Assembly (NCBI RefSeq): GCF_027595985.1
Contig: NC_073306.1
Coordinates: 197,049,500-197,113,499, forward strand
Source of the DNA: Sorex araneus
Lineage: Eukaryota; Chordata; Mammalia; Eulipotyphla; Soricidae
Length of the DNA: 64,000 nucleotides
Direction: 5' to 3'
In this document: positions 13,602 through 24,200 of the stretch, piece after piece
Layout: each line of letters begins with the position of its first letter
Position numbering within the stretch: the stretch's first letter is position 1
Notes under the pieces: model-generated
Seen by the model: the letters and a program-made list of their open reading frames with translations, nothing else
Told to the model about the DNA's origin: nothing
Databases searched by the model: none
Translations under genes and position numbers: made by a program

Positions 13602-13850
13602 TGGGCTGGAGCGATAGCACAGCTGTAGGGCTTTGCCTTGCATGCGGCCGACCCGGATTCGATTCCTCCACCCCTCTTGGAGAGCCCGGCAAGCTACTGA
13701 GAGTATCTCGCCTGCACGGCAGAGCCTGGCAAGCTACCCGTGGCGATTTCGATATGCCAAAAACAGTAACAATAATTCTCACAATGGAGACGTTATTAGT
13801 GCCAGCTCGAGCAAATCCATGAGCAACATGGATAACAGAGATAGTGACAG
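13602..13850 (+). mobile_element. Type B SINE with target-site duplication
   Basis: Full-length head and body, ending GATAGTGACAG. The 10-bp direct repeat TGAACAAAGT flanks it at 13592-13601 and 13851-13860. Confidence 0.93.
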
Positions 13851-14345
13851 TGAACAAAGTCAGGTCTTAGCAGCTTTTGCAAGGGTCACATAACTTGTCT
13901 CCCTACAGGCCTGAGAAATATAGTGAGCTGTGGAGGGCAGTGAACCCATTACCTCCGGTTCTAATATGCCTATATTTCTAGGGATGGTTTTGAGGAAGAA
14001 ATAGAATTTTGAGCACATTAATAATATGGGGTTAGATAAGGAAGCCATCTTGGGATCATGCAGTTAATGTATTAAAATTGTTAATTTTAGCACCTATGAA
14101 AATGGATCCACAAATCAGGAAATAAGCATTTTGGCATCGAGTGTGTGTCAGAGAGGAAGTACTTAGAAACAGCGTTCTAGTTGGGGACTTAAGACACCTG
14201 AAAGAAGAGAAATGGGGAGGGCTAAGGCAAATATATGCTAGAGTTTTACAGAACAGTGCAGTGGAAGAGGTGGATTATCATAAGCCCTGTGAGGGGTCCA
14301 ACATAGAAATAGACGCCACAGGCAGATTTCATACTTTGGGGAGCA

Positions 14346-14506
14346 GAGCGGGAACAACTGGCCGTGCTGAGGACGGCTTACTCCTGCCTTCGTACTGAGA
14401 TCACTCTTGGTGGGCTTAGAAGACCAAGTGGGGTCCTGGGGGTCAAAGCCAGGTTTGCCTTATGCAAAAAACAAGCACACTAACCTCTATACTGCCACTT
14501 TGAGCC
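14346..14506 (-). mobile_element. Type A SINE, decayed
   Basis: GGCTTACTCCTGCCTTCG, GATCACTCTTGGTGGGCTTAG and GGGGGTCAAAGCCAGG give a minus-strand type A outline with many changes. Confidence 0.45.
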
Positions 14507-15187
14507 CAGATTTCCAACTTTATAATTTAATCCAAGACAGTAAGTTCTCCTGCTCAGCTCATATCTTCATTTTTAATGACTACTTCAGCTTTTTCCATTT
14601 CCCTTAAATATTCAACTGTAGCAACTCTTACTTCATAAATAAAATAGTCAGAGGAACCCATTGGCTTCTAAATGCATGCAAGTAAAACTTTTTATGGTCC
14701 CCCAGCCCTCTTCAGTTGCCTCCTTTGTTTTCAAATTTTTACAGGAGTTTCCTAGCCTGCATTTATTTATTCTACAGCTCCTCTTCACTTCTCTCACCAG
14801 TCCAATCTGGGTTAGCCCATTATCCTGTCAAAACAGCTACTAGGACATTGGCAATTCCCATGCAATGGGTGTATTTTCAATTTCCATCTGTAATCTCTTT
14901 CAAAAAAATTTATAACTCTACTTAAAATATCCCCTTCTCTTACATGCCCTAGAATAGCGCTATCTTGATTCCATTCATCTTCCTCTATTGACCACATCTT
15001 TGAGTTTTCTTGCTCAAGACTCCGTAATTGTTCTCTCCTTATCTCATGATTACTCTCTCCCCAGATATCAGAATCTTTGTACTGATTGATGACTCACAAA
15101 TACTTTCCTGAGCTTATGATTTCTTTCTCACCTCTAGGCCCTATATGAGTTTGACATCTTTTTGTTGTCTCAAAAATGCCTGAAATA

Positions 15188-15356
15188 GGGGCTGGAGAGA
15201 TAGCACAGCGGGTAGGGCGTTTGCCTTGCACGCGGCCGACCCGGGTTCAAATCCCAGCATCCCATATGGTCCCCTGAGCACACCCAGGGGTAATTCCTGA
15301 GTGCAGAGCCAGGAGTAACCCCTGTACATCGCCAGGTGTGACCCAAAAAGCAAAAA
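15188..15356 (+). mobile_element. Type A SINE, young, complete
   Basis: Box A TAGCACAGCGGG at 15201-15212 and box B GGTTCAAATCC at 15244-15254 show its tRNA origin. The body ends GTGTGACCCAAAAAGC plus A-run. A 16-bp duplication (AAAAATGCCTGAAATA) flanks it at 15172-15187 and 15357-15372. Best type A reference copy on the + strand. Confidence 0.96.
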
Positions 15357-15514
15357 AAAAATGCCTGAAATATCAAACATGTGAAGAAAATCAAACATGT
15401 TAATGACCTACCTATACAGCTCTGGTACTTCACAATATTTGTTAATCCAGAGAATCATGCTATAGTCATTAAATTCTATAAGGCAGAAAGCTGCAAATTG
15501 TCATAACATCTACT

Positions 15515-15541
<27 letters not shown>

Positions 15542-15545
<4 letters not shown>

Positions 15546-15680
15546 TTTTTGGCCACACCCAGTGTTACTAAGAGCTTACTCCTGCCTCTGATTTTAAGGA
15601 TCACTCCTGGTGGGGATCAGGGGACCATATGAGGTGCAGAAGGGTTGAACTCCAGTCTGCCGGGTGCAAGGCAGGTTTGG
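15542..15680 (-). mobile_element. Type A SINE, head truncated
   Basis: After a (TC)n run (15511-15541): TTTTTGGCCACACCCAG, CACTCCTGGTGGGGATCAGG and a GTGCAAGGCAGG remnant of the head on the minus strand. Confidence 0.6.
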
Positions 15681-17029
15681 AGAGTCAGTGCTTACCCTGA
15701 CTTCATAATATATCATGCAAGTGCTTTATTTGTGTACTCCTGGAAGCTCCAACCCTTATCTTCTATCTCTCTCCATGCTTTCTCCAATCAGCTGACTTTT
15801 GGCTATTTCTTGGGACTAGGAGTAAGTGTATCAGTGACGTGGTCTCTGCATGGAAGATGTGTTTATGGAAGTGGTCCTCTCAGATTCAAAATAAGATTCA
15901 GGCTATTTTAAAAATTGTTTAATTAATTTATTTGGGGGGTGGAGCTCCTCAGTTTTGCTATTTGGGTCATAAATGTTGAGGACAATGCTGGAGATAGAAC
16001 CAGAGCATGGTGCATACTTTTGAGTTCCGACCCTTGTTGCTATCTTCTTCCTCCCCACAGTCCCCTACCATTCATGCTATTTGGGCAGAAACTCTAGGGT
16101 CAGGGCCCCTAAATCATATCTAAGAAAGGAGGACAGGTTTAGTTGGATACACACATACCCACATTTTTCTGAATTTTTTGCCCTCTGAGGCATTGGAAGA
16201 TGCCAGAGTTCCTAGAACGTGGCTTTTAGAGATCTTGCTTATGTCTTCAGTCAGTCCATTTATTTCTGTTTCTACACCATTTAGAGTTCTGGAGATTTCA
16301 CTTTTGCTGCTAGGGCTATTGCACTATTGCCCTGCCTAGCTTTCCAATATTTACTCTTTCTAGTCTCTTTCCTATACTGCAGCCATAGACCTGAAAGAGA
16401 AATCATATTATAGCTTTGAACTAATAAATATGGTAGCCAAGATGACACAGAAAGTGATTTGTTCTGGTATCTTACATTACATCATGCTTACATCATCTTT
16501 AAAATTTGTGTTTCTTTTAGGCTGTTTCCTGAATCAAGCATTTGCTATTTATTCTGCCTGAGTGGCTTTTCTCCTCATTCTTTCTGTCCATTGATTTTTT
16601 TCCCAGTACATTTTTTCCATTTAAACATTATATTTCCAAGAAAACCCTCCCAGATTTCCAGACATATGGTGTTACTAATTATGGCTTGAATAATTACTAG
16701 TTTTTCATAATAAATATTTAGGTAATATAATAATTGTCAAAAAACTTAGATGAACTATTTTTCCATGGACGTTTTGTAGCTCTCTACGAAAGATAGTATC
16801 TTTTTTTGGTGCTCATTTAAAAACTTTCATTGTTTTCCAACAAATGGTCAAAGTCATTGGAATGGTAGATTTTGTCTATAGAACTGAGCTTACATGGGAA
16901 TACAGGGTAGGTGGGAGGTACCCTGGGGATATCAGTGGAGAGAAATGGAACAATTTTTTCCATTTGGAACAATGTATACATGAAAAGCGTAACTAATAAT
17001 ATTGTAAATCCTGTTCCTCAAAAATGGTA

Positions 17030-17275
17030 GCACTGTAGCACTGTCGTCTCATTGTTCATCAACTTGCTCAAGTGGACACCAGCAGCATCTCTACTGTGAG
17101 ACTTGTTGTTACTGTTTTTGGCATATTGAATACACCACGGGTAGCTCGCCAGGCTCTGCTGTGTGGGTGGGATACTCTCAGTAGCTTGCCAGGCTCTCCA
17201 AGAGGGAAGGAGGAATCGAACCGGGTCGGCCATGTGCAAGGCAAATGCCCTACCCTTTGTGCTGTTGCTCTAGTC
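17030..17275 (-). mobile_element. Type B SINE with target-site duplication
   Basis: Minus-strand copy: CACTGTAGCACTGTCG end repeats, GTTACTGTTTTTGGCATATT, two GCTCGCCAGGCTCT-like blocks, and a head ending TTGCTCTAGTC. The 14-bp CCTCAAAAATGGTA flanks it at 17016-17029 and 17276-17289. Confidence 0.93.
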
Positions 17276-17439
17276 CCTCAAAAATGGTAAAAAAATAAAA
17301 ATATGTATTTTAAAAAGTAAAATATATGTATTATTTCATTTTTCCCTGATCAAACCCATGGCCTGTAGTGCCTCACACAGGCACATACACCTGTGCCTCA
17401 CATACTCTACTCCCTGCCTTGGGAAACTTAATCTTTAGT

Positions 17440-17641
17440 TTTGCTCCCACACTTTCCTTTCTCCTTTCCCCCCCTCCCCCGCCCACCCTCTCTTCTTTCT
17501 TTTCACCCTCTCTCCTCCTTTCCATGGTCCCTTCCTTTTACCCTCCTTCTCTGCCTTTTTTTCTCCCTCCTTCCTTTCTTCCTCCCTCCCTCTCAGTCTT
17601 AAGACCTCCTTCCTTTCCTTTACCTCCCTCTCTCCTTCCAG
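17440..17641. repeat. Polypyrimidine tract (C/T-rich)
   Basis: About 200 bp of almost only C and T on the + strand. Directly after it, 17642-17712 resembles a minus-strand ID-like tRNA SINE (TCTACTGCTGAACTATG, then TCAGCCCC). Confidence 0.85.
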
Positions 17642-17712
17642 CCAGAAATTGAACTCAGGTTTTCATAGATGCAAGGCATGTGCTCTACTGCTGAACTATG
17701 TCTTCAGCCCCA

Positions 17713-18179
17713 TGGCTTTTTTTTTCCGTTTGCACCCAAGTTAATATCAGCTTTTTCGGACAGAACAATATCAAGAACAATGAAAATACATGGAACCATG
17801 TAATGTGTGTGTTCATGTGCAATTTTTTTCATTATACTTATTGATTTAAAATATACTTGCAATTAGTAATTCTTTAATATGTCTTATTAAAAATAGAGAT
17901 ATGTCTTATTAAAGATAAAGATATTTAATAAGTCTTATTTGCAAGCTGTCATTGGTTGAATAATGTTTTGAAAATATTAAAAGCTAAAATGTTCAAGTGT
18001 TAAATCATAAAGAAAAATAATAATGAATGACAGGTACAAATCATTTAAACTCTTATGTAAAATTTGATAGGATTTACAAAACTAATGAATTGATAAGGTC
18101 TTGTGTATAAACCAGTTCCAGATGGCAAACATACGCAAGGGATTTAGTCAAACACTCTCTTTGGGCAAGAATATTTTGA
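17713..18179. other. AT-rich DNA upstream of the ALB promoter
   Basis: Unique-looking sequence with a short local duplication around 17878-17940 (ATGTCTTATTAAA-type blocks). No gene or repeat recognised; it may contain distal promoter elements I cannot separate from background. Confidence 0.5.
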
Positions 18180-18286
18180 ATTTTGTAATCAGTTGGGAGC
18201 CAATGAAATTCAGAGATGAGCCTAGTTAATAATCTATAATTATTGGTTCAAGTACTATATTAGAGCTGATTTTCTCTATCCACTCA
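18180..18286 (+). promoter_or_regulatory. ALB: ALB proximal promoter
   Basis: The order of elements matches the well-studied mammalian albumin promoter. A C/EBP-DBP type site ATTTTGTAAT lies at 18180-18189. A CCAAT motif is at 18200-18204 and a second, inverted (ATTGG), at 18242-18246. An HNF1 site beginning GTTAATAATC is at 18225-18240, and the TATA-like TATATTA at 18256-18262. Transcription probably starts near 18287, about 25 bp downstream, leaving a 38-nt 5'UTR. Motifs are seen directly; factor assignment follows the known promoter. Confidence 0.88.
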
Positions 18287-21200
18287 AACTTTTCTCCTCT
18301 AAGGACCCACTAGCCTTTGGCACAATGAAGTGGGCAACCTTTATTTCCCTTCTCTTCCTCTTCAACTCTGCTTATTCCAGGGGTGTGTTCCGTCGAGATG
18401 CACGTAAGGATTCTATTTTTTTCTATTGCTTTGCTTCTATTTTTGTTGTAAATATATTTTTAATAAATCCTATATCCTTAAAGAAGTATGTTTTCCATTA
18501 GCACCTATTGTAGATTCTAGGAGAATTTTGTAATTGTGAATTCTTAGTAAATGTGTTTGTTAATATATTTTTTAAATCCTAGGTGAAAGAAATGGTGAGA
18601 GTTGTTTAGTAGCTCTAAGTCCTTCTGCATATGAAGCAATTTAGAGTGACGTAAACCTCACAAGATATAGTTGAAGATATAATTCATGACTTAAAATTCC
18701 TAAAGCCTTGTTCAGTATACTTTGATTTTTATAGTACAAAACCAATATTAATGTTATAAATAGAGAGTATACTTATATTTTTAATTTTAGACTGTGCTCT
18801 CAGTAATTAGCAATATGTAAGAACATTATATCACATCCAAGTTTGATTATAAAGCTATAAATATTTAATGAGTTTTACAAATAGTATCAGTAGTGATTTA
18901 ATAACTTCTGTTTAATTGCAGAAAAAATAACCATTAGGCTAGCATTTAATGTATGAATCAGATCTACTGCATTAAAGGAAATAAATACTTAAATGCAGAG
19001 AACTACAAAAAATAATGTCATAACCAGTTGTTTTCTTTAGAATTTAAACAAATCTTGCTTCCCCTCCCCCAGACAAAAGTGAAATTGCTCATCGGTTCAA
19101 GGATTTGGGAGAAGAAAATTTCAAAGGACTGTAAGTTAAAATATTAAAGAGTCAAATTTATGCTTCTAAAAGTATTTCTTATTCTTCTAAAGTTCCTATA
19201 TTCTTTAGTCATTAGAGTCTAGAGGAACAGTACTACTGACAAAAATGTTATGCATAAATGCCATCTAATTTAGTAAGTCTAATATAGTAGCCAAAACACA
19301 TGTGGCTAAATAGTACTTTAAATATGGCAAGTAAAACTGAGGACAAAAAATTGAAATGGTACTTAATTTTCTTAATTTTTTCCCTTTTATTGGTTTTTGG
19401 GTCACACCCAGCTGTGTTCAAAATTTGCTCCTGGATCTGTGCTCAGAGATCATTCCTGGCAGGGTTCGAGGGACAATATGCATTGCTGCAGATTGAATTC
19501 TGGTTGGCTGCATGCTATACAAGCACATTAGCTACTGTACTATCTCTCCTGCCCTAAACTGTATCTAATTTTAACATATATATATATGTATATATGTATC
19601 GTCACATACAGTAATGGTTACCATATTGGACAATGTGGCTCTGAGACTCAATTTTTTTTAATGAAATAAAACTAGTCTATAACATTATATATTGTTCAGG
19701 TGTATACCATAGTAAAAATCTATACATACTATAAATCTATACATACTGTATTATATTTACCACTAGAAGTCAATTTCATCTCTCACTATTCAGTTGGCTC
19801 CTTTAACCTGGACCACTCCTCTCTCTTCCCTTCCAACAACCACCAACTTTGTTCATTTAGTAAATTCCTTTACCAATAAATAAATTTGTTCTTTCTTCAG
19901 AGCATTTTAGTACTTCCTACCCAATAAAAAATGAGAAAATAGTTTATTCTCTGAAGGTCAGTGTCATTCTACAGACTGATTAAATGAGGAATGTGTGTGG
20001 CTTTTGCTTTTTGTTTTAAATAATTGAGAGTTTTGCCATATCTCTAATGTTAATAATTAAGTCGATCGAGAATATACTTTGCTTGCTTGTGCACATCTCT
20101 ATATGTGTACAGCTATTGAACTGGAGGCAGATATTTAATTATAAGAGGAACACTTATAAAAGAACATTCTCTTTCTGCAAAGCCATAGATAGCTGATACA
20201 GTCTCAGATAATAGCTTATGTGAATGCTCTCTCAGGTAATAGTAAGATACGAGATATAAACTGCACATAGACACATAGTTTGCAATGTAGCATGATATCC
20301 AGCTAACAATTTGTTTTTGCTACATTTTTTTATCTTCTTGGTTTCAGAGTGCTGATTGCCTTTTCTCAGTATCTCCAGAAGTGCCCTTTTGAAGACCATG
20401 TTAAATTAGTGCAGGAAGTAAATGAATTTGCAAAAGCATGTGCTGCTGATGAGTCAGGTCCAAACTGTGACAAGTCACTTGTAAGTAGATTCTGATTCTA
20501 TATCTCATTTTAAGTAAAGTTCAACATTCCAAAGGGGTGGAGGCATCCCAGCTTAGTGAGATTCAACCAAAACTCAATTGGTTTCAAATCTTATTTATAA
20601 GTAACACTCAAGTGGGTGTCAGCATTGTTTTATCTCCTCTGATAGGCATATCCTAGCTATTCCCACCAATTTCACATTATATTTTTATTGAGATGGCATA
20701 GAAGTTAGTGTGTTTAAATGAAAACTAGACATTTGTTTAAGGTCCTTTTTTTAAAATGTGAAACATGGGGGTTAGGAAGGTAGCTCAAGTGGTAGATCAA
20801 AGGACTCAGTGCATGTGTGAGGCACTGAGTTTAGTTTCTGGCACAGACGGTCCACGAGCAGGCCAGGTCAGGCCAGGCCAAAGCATCCCTGGAGTACTCC
20901 TGTGTTTGATTTGTTTTAGGAATTAAGAGTGACACACGGTTTATATCTTCAGAATTCACTCAATTGATTCCTGTGCTAATTTTGCCACTCAAGCACTCCT
21001 ATAAATATATCATCCTCAATTTAGAACTAGTAATAGAATCACATAAAATTGAAAAAATAAGGAAATTCATTTGTTCTGAAGGACTTTGAACTTTTGGTTT
21101 TTCCAGACAGGTCACCAAAGAGAGGTTTATGTTTCTCTCACTGCTTAATCTATATATACCTTTTGAGGATAAAGAGATTTCAAAAATACTTATCAATTTT

Positions 21201-24200
21201 AAACTCTCCTCCTCTCATTTCTCTTCATCAAGACAGAACCTGTAATTTATCATCAAAAAAAAATAATACGTTTCTAAGAACAAATTTTAAATGATGAAAG
21301 TTTTGAAAATTAGTAAATTCAATTTCCTTAAGTTAAAGCTATTTTGATAATAAACATTAAAGGTAATAGAAAAGATCCACATAAAAATGTGTTTTTAAGC
21401 AAAAATTTGTTGAATAGAGGAGTTATATATTTTAATGCAATAGATTTACATATGATAAATTCTATTACTCCTCACATTTTGAATTATATATCTCGAAAGC
21501 TAGACTTCTAAAAGAGGGGACAGATCAAATAAAAAAAAAAACACCTGAACATATTGCACCTTAATGTGAATGAATCTGCTTATAAGATTATTTTTTCTTG
21601 ATTTTTAATCATAATGATTGTAATAAAAAATAACAAACATTTATGCTCAGTTGAAACTAGGACTAATGTTTACTCTTTATAGTCATTTGCTATCCTTTCT
21701 TGCGTTTCTACCATATCCACCATGAATAATAGTGTGATGTTAATTCTTATGAAAACTATGCATAGACTGTTGAATCAAGGGAAACTCTAAGCCTGAGAAC
21801 AAAGTTGATTTTATATTATTTCCTAATCAGCTTGCCAGTATATTACATTTTCATCCTGTTTCTTTGGGATCACTGTATCACTGTATCACTGTCATCCTGT
21901 TGTTCATCGATTTACTCGAGCGGGCACCAGAAATGTCTCCATTCCTCCCCGCCCTGGGATGTTAGCCTCTCTTTTCTCATTTTTCCCAACGATTGGAGGC
22001 TCTCTTCAGGGTCAGGGGAGTGAGACCTGTTATCATTACTGTATTTGGCATATCGAATATGCCACAGGGAGCTTGCCGGGCTCTGCCGTGGTTCCTTTGG
22101 GCATAAAGCAAATATAGCCTTGCCCTATAATTTCAAGTTTGTTCTCTTTCATTCAGCCTACTCTCTTTGGGGACAAACTGTGCACAGTGGCATCTCTTCG
22201 TGAGAAGTATGGTGAGTTGGCTGACTGCTGCGAGAAGCAAGAGCCCGAGAGAGCTGATTGCTTCGCCTCGCACAGAGACGACAACCCAGGCTTCCCTCTG
22301 ATGGTGAGGCCTCCGGTCGATGAACTGTGCGCTTCCTACCAGGCAGATGCGCAGATGTTCGCAGGAAAGTAAGTGATCAGACTTTTAAAATCCCAAATTA
22401 AGAATTATAGTGTAAGTCAAGATCATGACAAGGATGCACTTTTTAAACATTGAATTTGGAAGCTTTGCTCTTCGTGACATTTTTCAAAGAAGTAATATCT
22501 GATATTATGAAATTCTATGTGATAAAAATTTTGGTCACAGATTTTTGGAGATAAACATTGAAGAATACTAGGCTTTGTATAAACATGTGAGGTTGATACG
22601 TATTAAAATATGATGAAGGCATCTATTTATTCTCAGAAGTTATTTTGTTTTAGTCAATAACTAGTGTGTCTGTGGTATAGACATACAAGTGTATGTATGT
22701 TTTTAATTGTACATACAAGTGTATTGTATATTTAAATATATGTTTATACATTTACTCTTACACTGAGGTAGGGCGACAGAGGTAAAGTTATAGTGTGTAA
22801 AGTTGAGCTAAATTAGTAAATCACCTGGGGCTTGGGGGCAGTGTAGACAATGTGGGGTGAATCTTAGAATTGTTCCTCTTATGCTGCGTGCTATAGAAGA
22901 ATGATTGCCTCTTTCCTGTTTCAAAATGTAGGTACTTGTATGAAGTTGCAAGAAGATATCCTTACTTTTATGCTCCAGAACTCCTTTACTATGCCCAGAA
23001 ATATAAAGATGCTTTAGCAGAATGCTGCTCAGCTGCTGACAAAGCTGCCTGTCTGACTCCAAAGGTATTACTTAAAATAATAAAAGCACCACCTTTATTT
23101 TCTCTCAATTCTCAGAGCTGGAGAGACAGTATAGGGATTAAGCAGCAGACCCCGATTCAAATCCCTGCATCATGTGTGGTCCCCAGGGAATGTATCCCGA
23201 GCTGAGCTCTACAGGTGTGGTGTAGACCTCACCTCCCCCAAACCAACTAGACTCAATCCTCAGATTTGGCCCTCATAGGGATAGATTTAAGGATAGTAAC
23301 TTTATGATACAAATATGTTTGCATGGTCAAAAAGCCCTTCCTCCCTCTTATTCCCCTACAAAGATCTTTTATCTTCACTGAAGACCTCCAGCTTCTTTTA
23401 CTCTTTCTTCCAAGATTGGCTAGAGTAAACCTGACAAAGGGAATCAGTATGTATGTATCTAAATACTCCACCACAATTTTGGGGGTTTGATTCCTATAGT
23501 GGAATGGAGAAATACATTTGTAAAATTGAACCACATAAGGTTTCACTTCTGGTTTATCTTTTAGTGAGTCCTCTTTTTCTTTTTCTTTTTTCATAAGTTG
23601 GGGTGGGAATTCAAACCAAAAATTTAAATTTAGGAGTCTGGGTTGTTTATTCATCTTTGAGTATTATGTGCTGCATTTTCTTTTCTTGAGATTCAAGAAT
23701 TGGAGGAAGGGTTGAAATGTATTATATGCAAATGGAAGAAGTCAGTTTTTCTGTTTCTCCTTTGCCCATTTAGAGTCCTTTTCCTAGCAATGCCTCTATG
23801 CTGGTTCTTAACCTTACACGATGAATAAACTGATCATTCATGTTCTTACATGGCAAAATAACTACTTACCAGTAGTATTTGGAAATTGGGGAGAAATGAT
23901 TTCTTTACAATTTAAATTGGCATAGTCACCTGTGAACACAGAGAGGTGTGTTTCATACAGAATATCTTTTTACATTTCTTTCCTAAAATTATTATTATTT
24001 TTTTGTAGATTGATGATCTGAAGGAAAGCGTAATGACTTCAGGTGCCAAACAGAGATTCAAGTGTGCTGGCATTGAAAAATTTGGAGAGAGAGCTTTCAA
24101 AGCATGGTATATTTAGTTTGTGTCTCTTTAATGATATAAGCGATAATGGCTTGTTTAAAAAATTGTATATTGAAGTGGCATCTTGTGCACTGTTTTCACA

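Noticed and set aside
15201-15254. Possible tRNA gene (box A and box B present)
   Set aside because: The promoter boxes belong to a SINE with body, A-tail and TSD. No acceptor stem pairing or functional tRNA end was seen here or in the other SINE heads.
20767-20920. Possible SINE in ALB intron 3
   Set aside because: Some tRNA-like words (GGTAGCTCAAGTGGTAGA) are present, but the sequence is too decayed to assign a family or boundaries.
23253-23654. 133-codon minus-strand frame in ALB intron 5
   Set aside because: Antisense intron sequence with no recognisable family, no splice context and no promoter; length is compatible with chance.
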